NCBI GenBank assembly: GCA_024637135.1
Contig: JAGXFT010000130.1
Location: 1-32,745, forward strand
From: Nitriliruptorales bacterium
GTDB lineage: Bacteria; Actinomycetota; Nitriliruptoria; Nitriliruptorales; Nitriliruptoraceae
Reading direction: 5' to 3'
DNA length: 32,745 nucleotides
The notes under the pieces are model-generated. The model had not been told where the DNA came from, made no database searches, and was given only the letters and a program-made list of their open reading frames with translations. The translations under genes and the position numbers were made by a program. Shown here piece by piece: positions 1 through 7,471 of this stretch (position 1 is its first letter; the number at the start of each line of letters is the position of its first letter).

Positions 1-1
1 C

Positions 2-148
2 GTGACGAGCGAGGACGTCGTCGCGGCCACGGGCTGGGACGTGCGCTTCATCGACGACCTCGGCCGCACCGAGCCGCCCACCGCACGCGAACTGGAGGTC
101 CTGCGCGACCTCCACTCCCGCACGGACGCGGCCCACTCCGCCGGCTGA
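2..148 (+). CDS. C-terminal tail of a CoA-transferase beta-subunit-like protein (partial)
   Basis: Only the last 48 codons of the gene are in the window; the start lies to the left. The frame reads VTSEDVVAATGW, then an acidic/hydrophobic stretch, and ends in PPTARELEVLRDLHSRTD. Tails of the type 'T-x-E-x-V-x-x-A/N-T-G-W/F ... P-P-T-x-x-E-L-x-x-L-R' are typical of the beta subunit of glutaconate/3-oxoacid-type CoA-transferases, including the cholesterol ring-cleaving hydrolase IpdB group. The match is from memory of the family and rests on a short tail. If right, the enzyme would act in acyl-CoA catabolism, in keeping with the acyl-CoA dehydrogenases downstream. The gene is followed by about 310 bases without coding sequence. 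Confidence 0.45.
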   Translation: MTSEDVVAATGWDVRFIDDLGRTEPPTARELEVLRDLHSRTDAAHSAG

Positions 149-351
149 CGCCTGTGATCGCCCGGACGTGCTCGGGCACGTCACGGGCCACGACCGCACG
201 GATGTTCCGACCCTGCGAGGAACTCCCACCCCTCCGGAGGACGCGCTCCCACGCTGGCGACTGATCCGCCACCCAGCGGTGCGTTGCCCCGCGCAGCCCG
301 TGCGATCGCGCCGGATGGCGTCGCCAGATTGGGCCTTGCGTCGGGATGTGA

Positions 352-367
352 ATCATGCTTGCATGAT
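352..367. promoter_or_regulatory. Perfect 16-bp palindrome, candidate operator
   Basis: ATCATGCTTGCATGAT is a perfect palindrome of two 7-bp arms around TT. It is AT-richer than its surroundings and sits about 90 bp upstream of the hydrolase start, as expected for the operator of a dimeric repressor. The regulator is unknown. Confidence 0.45.
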
Positions 368-382
368 CGGTGGGCGCACATC

Positions 383-399
383 TGTTCGCAGAGCGAACA
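383..399. promoter_or_regulatory. 17-bp palindrome TGTTCGC-AGA-GCGAACA, candidate operator
   Basis: Two perfect 7-bp arms flank a 3-bp spacer, about 60 bp upstream of the hydrolase start. The TGTTCGC...GCGAACA form resembles operators bound by IclR-type regulators of catabolic genes. That family assignment is inference. It lies 15 bp from the palindrome at 352-367, so two regulators or two operating states are possible. Confidence 0.45.
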
Positions 400-458
400 C
401 GACTACGGGAACGCGATTGGTGCGCTTGAACCGTCATCACATCCATCAGGAGACCGAC

Positions 459-1523
459 ATGCAATGGATCGCACACCACCAACGCCGCCGGAGCGGGGTG
501 CTGCTGGCCCTGGCCGCCGCCCTGGCCGTCACGTCCTCGACACCGGTCGCCGCGGCACCACCGGTCCGCGAGGTGACCGAGATCACCGACCTCGCCTACG
601 GCCCCGCCGTGCCGGGGAACCTGCTGGACCTGTACCTCCCGGACGTCCCGGGCAACGCCGACCTGCCACTGGTCATCTGGCATTCGGGTTCGGCCTGGTT
701 CAGCAACTCGGCCAAGGACTCCGGCGGGGCCGTCGCGGTCGCCGAGGAGTTCACGGCTCGCGGGTACGCCGTGGCGACCATCAGCATCCGCTCCAGCTTC
801 GATGCCCGCTTCCCGGCCCAGGGCCACGACGTTCGTGCGGCCGTCCGCTGGCTCCGTGAGCACGCCGACCAGTACGGGATCGACGCCGACCGCTTCGCCT
901 TCATGGGCAACTCGTCCGGTGGTTGGGCCACGGCCTTCGCCGCCACCACCAGCGACATCATGACGTTGCCGGGCGAGACGGGCGTCGACGGCACGTCCAG
1001 CGCCGTGCAGGTGGCCGTGCCCTTCTTCCCGCCGACCGACTTCCTGTCCATGGACGCCTTCGCCGCGGCCAACGACCTGCCGTCGCAGGGCTTCCTGCAC
1101 GACCCGCCGACCTCGCCCGAAGGCTTCCTGGTCGAGTGCCCCGGTGAGGTCTTCCCGTCGGTCCTGTTCAGCATCCAGGACTGCCCCGAACAGACCGAGG
1201 CCGCCGATCCCACGAGCTACGTGGACGGTGACGAGGTCCCGATGTGGGTGCTCCACGGCCTGTCCGACCCACTCCTGCCGTACAACCAGAGCGAGTTGCT
1301 CTACGAGGCCACCACGGACGCGGGCAACGAGGCGCGGATCACGATCGTGCCCAGCGCCGGCCACTCCGTCGACGACATCATCGAGGCCGAGGCGGCCACG
1401 ACCAGGTCCAGCCGCGGCGGGCACGAGAAGTCGGTGACGGGCACCGGCCCGAGTTGGGACGACATCGAGCACTTCCTCCACGTCAACCTGGCCCGTGCGC
1501 GCGGCCAGGGACGGGGTCGCTGA
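459..1523 (+). CDS. Secreted alpha/beta-hydrolase (esterase/lipase-like)
   Basis: 354 aa. The ATG at 459 is chosen because AGGAGA lies 5 bp before it and it opens a clear signal peptide: basic HHQRRR, a hydrophobic leucine/alanine stretch, and a likely AAA cleavage site near residue 33. The mature protein has an alpha/beta-hydrolase core: an HSGSAW loop (75-80) in the place of the HGG oxyanion motif, the nucleophile elbow GNSSGG (Ser152), an acid residue in SDPLLP (Asp270) and GHS (His302). This resembles the BD-FAE/esterase-lipase group that cleaves ester bonds of soluble substrates or polymers outside the cell. The substrate cannot be read from the sequence. The PHA genes nearby make an exported polyester or ester hydrolase conceivable, but that is inference. 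Two palindromes upstream suggest induction; two strong hairpins follow. Confidence 0.75.
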   Translation: MQWIAHHQRRRSGVLLALAAALAVTSSTPVAAAPPVREVTEITDLAYGPAVPGNLLDLYLPDVPGNADLPLVIWHSGSAWFSNSAKDSGGAVAVAEEFTARGYAVATISIRSSFDARFPAQGHDVRAAVRWLREHADQYGIDADRFAFMGNSSGGWATAFAATTSDIMTLPGETGVDGTSSAVQVAVPFFPPTDFLSMDAFAAANDLPSQGFLHDPPTSPEGFLVECPGEVFPSVLFSIQDCPEQTEAADPTSYVDGDEVPMWVLHGLSDPLLPYNQSELLYEATTDAGNEARITIVPSAGHSVDDIIEAEAATTRSSRGGHEKSVTGTGPSWDDIEHFLHVNLARARGQGRGR

Positions 1524-1559
1524 GTCTCGACCGCAGGCGTCAACGGCACCGCTGGTCGA

Positions 1560-1586
1560 GGCCGGGCCCCGAACAGGGGCCCGGCC
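1560..1586 (+). terminator. Strong hairpin after the secreted hydrolase
   Basis: A perfect 11-bp GC stem (GGCCGGGCCCC / GGGGCCCGGCC) closes a GAACA loop, 36 bp after the hydrolase stop. There is no U-run, so it is a U-less terminator of the type common in high-GC actinobacteria. Confidence 0.55.
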
Positions 1587-1666
1587 GATCGGTGGCTGCG
1601 TCGTTTGCCGGCACCGTGAAGCAGTTGCTGCGCGAGGCCCACGCTCGCTGACACGCCCCCTCAGGC

Positions 1667-1696
1667 ACGGCCCGCCGGCCGCGGCGGGCGGGCCGT
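1667..1696 (+). terminator. Second hairpin before the acyl-CoA dehydrogenase
   Basis: Perfect 10-bp arms ACGGCCCGCC and GGCGGGCCGT around a 10-base loop, ending 41 bp before the next start. It may back up the hairpin at 1560-1586 or lie in the leader of the following gene. Confidence 0.4.
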
Positions 1697-1737
1697 TGTC
1701 CGCGACACTGGCGGGACCGGACGACGAGGACTCGACG

Positions 1738-3003
1738 ATGAGCATCAACACCACGCCGGACCAGCAGCAGGCGGCGGCCGAGGAGGCGGCCTCGGCGACG
1801 GTCGAGACCGCCGAGGCGGACGGGTTCGAGGGGCTTGGCCTGGACATCGAGACCGATTTCTACGACGTCGACGACCTGCTCACGGACGGTGAGCGCGAGG
1901 TTCGCGACCGCGTGCGGGCGTTCTGCGACACCGAGGTCATCCCGGTGATCGCCGAGTACTGGGAGGAGGCCCAGTTCCCGTTCGAACTCGTCCCCGGGCT
2001 GGCCGAGCTCGGCATCGTCGGTGGCACGATCGAGGGGCATGGCGCGCCGGGGCTGTCCAATGTCGCGGACGGGTTGGTCAAGGCCGAGCTGGCACGCGGT
2101 GACGGCAGCATCTCGACCTTCCTGGGCGTGCACTCCGGGCTGGCGATGAAGTCGATCGCGCTGCTGGGGTCGGACGAGCAGAGGGAGCGTTGGCTGCCGC
2201 CGATGGCACGGCTGGAGATCCTGTCCGGGTTCGGGCTGACCGAGCCCGACCACGGCTCGGACGCGGTCGCGCTGGCCACCACGGCCCGGCGCGACGGCGG
2301 CGAGTGGGTGCTGGACGGTGCCAAGCGCTGGATCGGCAACGGCACGATCGCCGACATGATCGTGGTGTGGGCACGCGACGACGACGACCGGGTCGGCGGC
2401 TTCCTGATCGACACCGACCGGGACGGCTACGCGGCCGAGGTCATCCGCGGCAAGATGGCCAAGCGCAGCGTGTGGCAGGCCGCGATCACCCTGGACGGCG
2501 TGCGGATCCCCGCCGACCAGCGTCTGGCCGGCGCGAACTCCTTCGCCGACACCTCCCGGGTGCTGACCGCGACCCGCCAGGGGGTGGCGTGGGAGGCGTT
2601 CGGCCACGCCACCGCGGCCTTCGAGACCGCGCTGGACTACGCCCGTCGTCGCGAGCAGTTCGGCCAGCCGCTGGCCAGCTTCCAACTGGTGCAGGAGAAG
2701 TTGGCCACGATGGTGGCCGAGGTCACCTCGATCCGACTGCTCTGCCACCGGTTGTCGCAGTTGGCCGACGCCGGGACCATGACGATGGCCCAGGCGTCCA
2801 TGGCCAAGCGCCAGGCCGCCCGGCAGGCCCTGCACGTCTGCACGCTGGCGGCCGACGTGCTGGGCGGCAACTCGCTGTTGGCGGGCTATCGCGTTGCCCG
2901 GCACCTGGCCGACATGCAGGCGGTCGTCACCTACGAGGGCACCGACTCGGTCCAGGCGCTGATCGTCGGCCGTGACCTGACCGGTGAGACCGCCTTCACC
3001 TGA
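1738..3003 (+). CDS. Acyl-CoA dehydrogenase, glutaryl-CoA-dehydrogenase-like clade
   Basis: 421 aa; ATG at 1738 with GAGGA 7 bp upstream. FAD-dependent dehydrogenase forming the alpha,beta double bond of an acyl-CoA. An unusual acidic, Ala-rich N-terminal extension of about 45 residues precedes the fold. Visible family features are FGLTEPDHGSD (FAD/substrate loop), KRWIGNGTIAD, RREQFGQPLASFQLVQ and a C-terminal VTYEGTDSVQALIVGR, whose Glu400 is the expected catalytic base. The layout is closest to glutaryl-CoA dehydrogenases. However, the arginine that binds the glutaryl carboxylate there (in an S-G-Y-R-S-A-M context) is replaced by Ser in the matching stretch GDGSISTFLG, so a non-dicarboxylate acyl-CoA is likelier. 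It is a paralogue of the dehydrogenase at 3491-4687, which it faces convergently across the DUF2237 gene. Confidence 0.85.
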   Translation: MSINTTPDQQQAAAEEAASATVETAEADGFEGLGLDIETDFYDVDDLLTDGEREVRDRVRAFCDTEVIPVIAEYWEEAQFPFELVPGLAELGIVGGTIEGHGAPGLSNVADGLVKAELARGDGSISTFLGVHSGLAMKSIALLGSDEQRERWLPPMARLEILSGFGLTEPDHGSDAVALATTARRDGGEWVLDGAKRWIGNGTIADMIVVWARDDDDRVGGFLIDTDRDGYAAEVIRGKMAKRSVWQAAITLDGVRIPADQRLAGANSFADTSRVLTATRQGVAWEAFGHATAAFETALDYARRREQFGQPLASFQLVQEKLATMVAEVTSIRLLCHRLSQLADAGTMTMAQASMAKRQAARQALHVCTLAADVLGGNSLLAGYRVARHLADMQAVVTYEGTDSVQALIVGRDLTGETAFT

Positions 3004-3027
3004 CGCCGGTCGGACGCGATCGGCCGT

Positions 3028-3432
3028 TCAGTCGTCCAGTGCGGTGAGGTCGTCGGGGACATCCACCGCGTGCTGCCGGAGGACGTCCAGCGGGACCACC
3101 TCCAGCGCTGCGGCGGCGGTCGCGGCCAGCACGACCGGGGCCGCCATCCCGTCGTGGTGGGCGCGCAGCCAGTTCGGCGCGGTCACGCACCAGCGGTCAC
3201 CGGGCGTGAGGCCGGGGAAGCCGTATGCCGGCATGGGCGTGGCGAGGTCGTTGCCGATCCCGGCCTGGTGGTCGAGGAACTCGGCCGTCATGACCGCACA
3301 GACCGTGTGGCTGCCGATGTCGCCGGGCGCGGTGCGGCACGACCCGTCCCGGAACCACCCGGTCACCGGGTCCACACTGCAGCCCTCCAGGGGCCCACCC
3401 ACCACGTTGGCCTCGTCCATGCGGTCGAGCAT
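3028..3432 (-). CDS. DUF2237 family protein
   Basis: About 134 aa, a typical length for this family of uncharacterised small cytoplasmic proteins. Diagnostic stretches are NVVGGPLEGCSVDPVTGWFRDG, then IGSHTVCAVMTAEFLDHQ, TPMPAYGFPGLTPGDRWCV and LEVVPLDVLRQHA near the end. The conserved cysteines of the family are present. Start is uncertain: ATG at 3432 or at 3420; neither has a strong ribosome binding site. It is the last gene of a same-strand run phaC-phaZ-acyl-CoA dehydrogenase-DUF2237, 58 bp after the dehydrogenase stop, and ends 25 bp from the converging dehydrogenase at 1738-3003. Function unknown; no enzymatic role should be assumed. Confidence 0.8.
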   Translation of the reverse strand: MLDRMDEANVVGGPLEGCSVDPVTGWFRDGSCRTAPGDIGSHTVCAVMTAEFLDHQAGIGNDLATPMPAYGFPGLTPGDRWCVTAPNWLRAHHDGMAAPVVLAATAAAALEVVPLDVLRQHAVDVPDDLTALDD

Positions 3433-3490
3433 AGATCCGACCGGGCACCGTGCAACCGAACCACGATGCTCGTCACGCCACCATCCGAGG

Positions 3491-4687
3491 TCACACGAAG
3501 GCGCTGACACCGGCGATGTCTCGGCCCACGATCAGGGTCTGGACGGTCTCGGTGCCCTCGTAGGTGTGGATGGCCTCGATGTCGGCCATGTGCCGGATCA
3601 CGTGGTTCTCCAGCAGCAGTCCGTTGCCCCCGAGGATGTCGCGTGCCATCGCGCAGACGTCGCGGGCCTTGGAGGTGTTGTTCATCTTGGCCAGCGCGGC
3701 GATCGTGTCGGTGAACCGTCCCTCCTCGATCAGCCGGCCCAGGCGCAGGCAGTACAGCTGCATCGCGGTCACCTCGGCCAGCATCTTGACCAGCCGGTCC
3801 TGGACCAACTGGAACGAAATGATCGGCTGGCCGAACTGCTCGCGGGCGGCGGCGTACTGGTGGGCGATCTCGTAGGCCGCGGTGGCGTGGCCCAAGGCTG
3901 CCCAGGCACACGTGTTGCGGGTCGACACCAGCACCGTCGCGGTGTCCCTGAACGACTGCGCACCGGGCAGGCGGTCGGCCTCGGACACCTCGACGCCGTC
4001 CAGCACGATGTCGGCCTGCCAGATGCTGCGCAGGGCGGCCTTCCCGGTCATGTTGGTCGCGGTGAAGCCGTCCGCGTCACCCGGGACCAGGAAGCCCTTG
4101 ACCTGGCCGTCGTCGGTGTCGCGGGCCCAGATCACGACCACGTCGGCGATGGTGGCGTTGCCGATCCAGCGCTTCTCGCCGTTGAGCACCCACGTGTCGT
4201 CATGCCGCTCGGCCGACGTCGCGAGCCCCCCGGCGATGTCGGATCCGTGGTCGGGCTCGGTCAGGCCGAACGCGCCGATCGTGTCCAGGCGTGCCATCGA
4301 CGGGAGGTACTGCTCGCGCTGGTCCTCGGACCCAAGCATCGCGATCGAGCGCATCGCCAGCCCGGCCTGCACGCCCAGGAACGTGCCCAGGCTGCCGTCG
4401 CCTCGGTTGAGTTCCATGTGGATCAGGCCGGCCGCGATCGGGCTCAGGTCGGGGCAGCCGTACCCCTCGATCCCGTCGCCGACCAGGTCGAGGTCGGCCA
4501 GGCGCATCGCGAGGTCGCGCGGGAACTCGGCCCGTTCCCAGTGGTCGTTGACCACCGGCAGCACCTCGTCGTCCACGAAGTCGCGCACCGTCGCCAGCAC
4601 CCGGGACTCGGCGTCGGTGAGTTGCTCGCCGATCAGGAAGTAGTCGGTGCCCTGGGATCGGCCCAGGCCCTCGGTCGGGTCGGTCAT
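3491..4687 (-). CDS. Acyl-CoA dehydrogenase in the PHA operon
   Basis: 398 aa. The ATG at 4687 overlaps the phaZ stop in an ATGA, so the two are translationally coupled. Cytoplasmic FAD enzyme oxidising an acyl-CoA to the 2-enoyl-CoA. Motifs: FGLTEPDHGSD, KRWIGNATIADVVVIWARD, REQFGQPIISFQLVQD and HTYEGTETVQTLIVGR with catalytic Glu377. It is a paralogue of the 1738-3003 enzyme (about half the core residues agree by eye) but lacks that protein's acidic N-terminal extension. As there, the glutaryl-binding Arg position is not Arg (GDGSLGTFLG). Its place after a PHA synthase and a PHA depolymerase suggests it oxidises acyl-CoAs derived from, or competing with, PHA monomers; that is inference. Confidence 0.85.
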   Translation of the reverse strand: MTDPTEGLGRSQGTDYFLIGEQLTDAESRVLATVRDFVDDEVLPVVNDHWERAEFPRDLAMRLADLDLVGDGIEGYGCPDLSPIAAGLIHMELNRGDGSLGTFLGVQAGLAMRSIAMLGSEDQREQYLPSMARLDTIGAFGLTEPDHGSDIAGGLATSAERHDDTWVLNGEKRWIGNATIADVVVIWARDTDDGQVKGFLVPGDADGFTATNMTGKAALRSIWQADIVLDGVEVSEADRLPGAQSFRDTATVLVSTRNTCAWAALGHATAAYEIAHQYAAAREQFGQPIISFQLVQDRLVKMLAEVTAMQLYCLRLGRLIEEGRFTDTIAALAKMNNTSKARDVCAMARDILGGNGLLLENHVIRHMADIEAIHTYEGTETVQTLIVGRDIAGVSAFV

Positions 4688-5508
4688 GCGTGGGTGTCCT
4701 TGGCCGGAGCGTCGAGGAAGCGGGTGATCACGGGGCCGTACTCGGCCGCGCGGGTGAGCAGGAACAGGTGGCCGCCGCCGGGCACCACGCGCAGTTCGGC
4801 GCGCGGGATCCGGGAGGCGAGCAGGCGAGCGTTGACCAACGGGATGATCGGGTCGTCGTCGCCCGACAGCACCAGCGTGCGCTGGGCAAGGCGGTGCAGC
4901 CACGGCAGGCTGGTCCAGCGCCGTCCGGCCAGCAACTGCCACACGTAGCCGCGGGTGCCGGCCTGGCGGACGTAGCGCTGGTGGCCGTGTTCGCGCAGCC
5001 ACTGCGGATGCTGGCGCACCTCCCCGCCGTAGAGGTCGGCGGCGATCGACTCGAGGTACTCGGGGGAGCGGTAGCGCTTCGTGCTGAGCATCCGCGACAG
5101 CACCTTCGGCGACCCCGGCACCGCGGTCCACCCGGCGGTGGTCCCGGCCAGCACCAGGCGTCGGACGCGGGTCGGGTTGCGGTGCGCCAGTTGCTGGGCC
5201 AGGGCGCCGCCCCACGACAGCCCCAGCACGTCGACGCGATCGACCTCCAGTTCGTCCAGCAGTCGTCCCACCAGTCGTCCCAGCCAGCGCATCGTCGGCG
5301 GATACACCGGCACCGACGACCCGCCGACGCCGGGCGCGTCGAAGGCGATCGTGGGTCGTCCCACCTCGGCCACGAACGGGTCCCACAGTTCGAGGTTGGC
5401 ACCGATGCCGTTGCACAGCAGCAGCGGGACGTCGCCGACCCCGGGCCGTCGGTCCACGCGGATCGTCTGGCGACCCAGCGAGACCAGCCGACGGGTGGTC
5501 GCGGGCAT
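4684..5508 (-). CDS. phaZ: Intracellular poly(3-hydroxyalkanoate) depolymerase
   Basis: 274 aa, close to the usual 280. An alpha/beta-hydrolase that releases hydroxyacyl monomers from stored PHA granules in the cytoplasm; no signal peptide. The sequence follows the Pseudomonas medium-chain-length PhaZ closely: CNGIGANLELWDPF, FDAPGVGGSSVP, GLSWGGALAQQLAHRNP (nucleophile Ser98), LLAGRRWTSLPWLH, LSGDDDPIIPL (acid, Asp217-219) and GGGHLFLLTRA (His247). ATG at 5508 is 26 bp after the phaC stop with only a weak ribosome binding site, so coupling to phaC translation is likely; the downstream acyl-CoA dehydrogenase overlaps by 4 bp. Substrate preference for mcl-PHA is inferred from the family resemblance. 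Confidence 0.88.
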   Translation of the reverse strand: MPATTRRLVSLGRQTIRVDRRPGVGDVPLLLCNGIGANLELWDPFVAEVGRPTIAFDAPGVGGSSVPVYPPTMRWLGRLVGRLLDELEVDRVDVLGLSWGGALAQQLAHRNPTRVRRLVLAGTTAGWTAVPGSPKVLSRMLSTKRYRSPEYLESIAADLYGGEVRQHPQWLREHGHQRYVRQAGTRGYVWQLLAGRRWTSLPWLHRLAQRTLVLSGDDDPIIPLVNARLLASRIPRAELRVVPGGGHLFLLTRAAEYGPVITRFLDAPAKDTHA

Positions 5509-5534
5509 GTCTGCCTGCGTCCCGGCCGGTGGGC

Positions 5535-7226
5535 TCACAGGTTGTGGACGTAGCGGCCGGGGGCGAGGTCGGTCGGCGGGTTCGACGCGGACCCCACCTC
5601 GTCCGGCGCGTCGGCCATCTCGCCGGAACGGGTCGACAGCCACTCGGCCCAGTGCAGCCACCACGACCCCTGGTGCTCCTCGGCGCCCTCCAGCCAGTGG
5701 TCGGCGTCCAGTGCGCGGGCGCCGTCGGGATTCAACCGGTACCGCGACTTCTCGCGGGTCGGCGGGTTGACCAGCGCCTGGATGTGGCCGCTGGTGGACA
5801 GCACGAACTCGGCGTCCCCACCGACCAGGTCGACCGTGCGGCGACAGCTCTCCCACGGGGTGATGTGGTCGTTGACGCCGGCCACGACGAAGGTGTCGCC
5901 GGTGAAGGTGGTGAGGTCGACCGGTTCGCCCAGCACCTTGAGCGTGCCCGGGTGCACGAACGGGTTCTCCTTGCTCATGGCAAGGAAGTCGGCGTGGAGG
6001 TTCGCGGGGAGGTTGGTCACGTCGGCGTTCCACGCCAACAGGTCGAAGGCCGGGGGCTTGTTGCCCAGCAGCCAGTTGTTGACCCAGTAGTTGCACACCA
6101 GGTCGTTGGGCCGCAGCCACGCGAACACCTTGGCGAGGTCGCTGCCCTTGAGGATCCCGTCCTTCTGCGACCGTCGGATCGCGGCGGCCCGGGTCTCGTC
6201 GTTGACGAACGGCGACACCGCGGTCTCGCCGGCCATGTCCAGCACCGTGACCAGGAAGGTGACCGCGTGCACGATGGTGGACTCCACGGCGACGAGGTGG
6301 CCCACCAGGGCCGCGACCGTGATGCCCCCGGCGCAGGCCCCGGTGATGTTGACGTCGTCGCTGCCGGTGATCTCGCGCGCGGCCTCGACCGCGTCCAGCA
6401 GCGACTGCACGTAGCGGTCGAGGTCCCACTCGCGCTTGTCGGCCGTGGGGTTGCGCCAACTGACGGCGAACACCTGGTGGCCCTCGCCGACCAGGTACTC
6501 GACCATCGACTTCCCGGGTCCGATGTCGAGGATGTAGTACTTGTTGATCTGCGGCGGCACGAACACCATCGGGCGCTCGTGGACCTCGTCGGTGGTGGGC
6601 TCGTACTGCATCAGTTCCAGCACCTCGTTGCGGAACACGACCCGGCCGGGGGTGACGGCCACGTTCTCGCCCACCGAGAACGGCTCGAGGTCGACCATCG
6701 ATGGCATGCCGCCGTTGTGGCGGACGTCGTCGAGGAAGTTCCTGGCCCCCGACACCAGGCTCGACCCACCGGTTTCGCGTGCCTTGCGCAGCACCTCGGG
6801 GTTCAGCAGGCTGTTGGTGGGGGACAGGGTCTCGATCGCGATGCCCAGGGCGAACTCGGCGCGCTGTTCGCTCTTGTCGTCGAGGTCGACGTCGCGGATC
6901 AACCGATAGGCCTCCTCGCGGGTGGTGAGGTAGCCCTGGCCGAGGCGGCGGTACAGCGGGTTGTCCTGCCACGCGTCGTCGCGGAAGCGGCGATCACCCG
7001 GTTCGGGCGTCGCCTCGGTCCCACCGGCCGCGACCCTGGCCAGCCGCCCCGTCAGGCGGACCCCGGTGCGGGCCAGCGTGGCGGGACGCCCGAGGGCCTT
7101 GCGGGCCAGGCGTCCCGCAGCCGCGCCCAGGAGCGTCGGGCGCAGGCCGACCAGGGGGTCGGCGGTGAACGAGGTCGGGACCGGGTCGTCCTCATGGTCG
7201 TGTGAACCGTTGGAATCGCTCGACAT
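5535..7226 (-). CDS. phaC: Poly(3-hydroxyalkanoate) synthase
   Basis: 563 aa; ATG at 7226 with GGAG 7 bp upstream. Polymerises 3-hydroxyacyl-CoAs into PHA on granule surfaces. The C-terminal two-thirds is an alpha/beta-hydrolase fold with the synthase lipase-like box GACAGG (catalytic Cys298), Asp453 in GVNDHITPW and His481 in TSGHIQALVNPP. Other family stretches are VPPQINKYYILD, FAVSWRNPT and YWVNNWLLGNKPPAFD. Length, Cys position and the mcl-type phaZ behind it suit a class II-like enzyme, but class cannot be settled by eye. The first 80 residues are variable and basic. No phasin, phaR or phaE partner is seen in the window. First gene of the operon phaC-phaZ-acyl-CoA dehydrogenase-DUF2237. 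Confidence 0.92.
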   Translation of the reverse strand: MSSDSNGSHDHEDDPVPTSFTADPLVGLRPTLLGAAAGRLARKALGRPATLARTGVRLTGRLARVAAGGTEATPEPGDRRFRDDAWQDNPLYRRLGQGYLTTREEAYRLIRDVDLDDKSEQRAEFALGIAIETLSPTNSLLNPEVLRKARETGGSSLVSGARNFLDDVRHNGGMPSMVDLEPFSVGENVAVTPGRVVFRNEVLELMQYEPTTDEVHERPMVFVPPQINKYYILDIGPGKSMVEYLVGEGHQVFAVSWRNPTADKREWDLDRYVQSLLDAVEAAREITGSDDVNITGACAGGITVAALVGHLVAVESTIVHAVTFLVTVLDMAGETAVSPFVNDETRAAAIRRSQKDGILKGSDLAKVFAWLRPNDLVCNYWVNNWLLGNKPPAFDLLAWNADVTNLPANLHADFLAMSKENPFVHPGTLKVLGEPVDLTTFTGDTFVVAGVNDHITPWESCRRTVDLVGGDAEFVLSTSGHIQALVNPPTREKSRYRLNPDGARALDADHWLEGAEEHQGSWWLHWAEWLSTRSGEMADAPDEVGSASNPPTDLAPGRYVHNL

Positions 7227-7258
7227 GCAGTCTCCGGTGAAGCGGTGAAGGTGGACCA

Positions 7259-7264
7259 GTCATA
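7259..7264 (-). promoter_or_regulatory. Possible extended -10 element of the phaC operon
   Basis: On the minus strand the sequence reads TGGTATGAC: a TATGAC hexamer preceded by TGG, about 32 bp before the phaC ATG. No convincing -35 hexamer is seen. A tandem GGTGAAGC/GGTGAAGG pair lies between it and the start codon. Confidence 0.3.
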
Positions 7265-7406
7265 CCAGTGTTGCATTCCCCGGACCTGCTGTGGGCCGCC
7301 CATCCGTCGCCACCACCTCACTCGACTGTGGGCCCTCAGCCCGAATTGTCGTGCGCACCCATCACGGTCGGCACCCTCGACGACCGCACCGCTGCTGATA
7401 CGTCCG

Positions 7407-7445
7407 TCAGGCCAAGAACGAGCGAAGCGAGTTCTTGAAACCTGA
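7407..7445 (-). terminator. Hairpin downstream of the broken hydroxylase gene
   Basis: TCAGG and CCTGA pair at the outside and CAAGAAC/GTTCTTG pair inside, with an 11-base loop. It lies just after the gene ending at 7467 and before the phaC promoter. Its CCTGA arm (7441-7445) is also used by the hairpin at 7441-7471, so the two cannot form fully together. Confidence 0.45.
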
Positions 7446-7471
7446 CTGAGCGCCCCAGGCGCGAAGTCAGG
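7441..7471 (-). terminator. Hairpin overlapping the stop codon of the 2Fe-2S fragment
   Basis: CCTGACT/AGTCAGG form a perfect 7-bp outer stem, and GCGCC/GGCGC a 5-bp inner stem, around a CCA loop. The stop codon at 7467-7469 lies within the stem. On the minus strand this hairpin is met first, followed by the one at 7407-7445. Confidence 0.5.

Larger units (their letters stand above)
149..458. other. Non-coding region upstream of the secreted hydrolase, with two palindromes
   Basis: No convincing gene on either strand. The frame of the downstream hydrolase stays open upstream of its start, but that stretch has no ribosome binding site or family-like sequence. The region carries two perfect inverted repeats (352-367 and 383-399), listed separately, and is the likely promoter region of the hydrolase. 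Confidence 0.6.

Noticed and set aside
48-1847. Very long open frames on the strand opposite the secreted hydrolase and acyl-CoA dehydrogenase genes
   Set aside because: At about 70% GC, frames opposite real genes stay open by codon bias. They show only Arg/Gly/Pro-rich or mirrored sequence with no family features and lack plausible starts. The same applies opposite the kinase, STAND, ThyX and rnj genes.
1738-3003. Calling the dehydrogenase glutaryl-CoA dehydrogenase (gcdH)
   Set aside because: The overall layout fits, but the glutaryl-binding Arg is not at its expected position, so only the broader clade is named.
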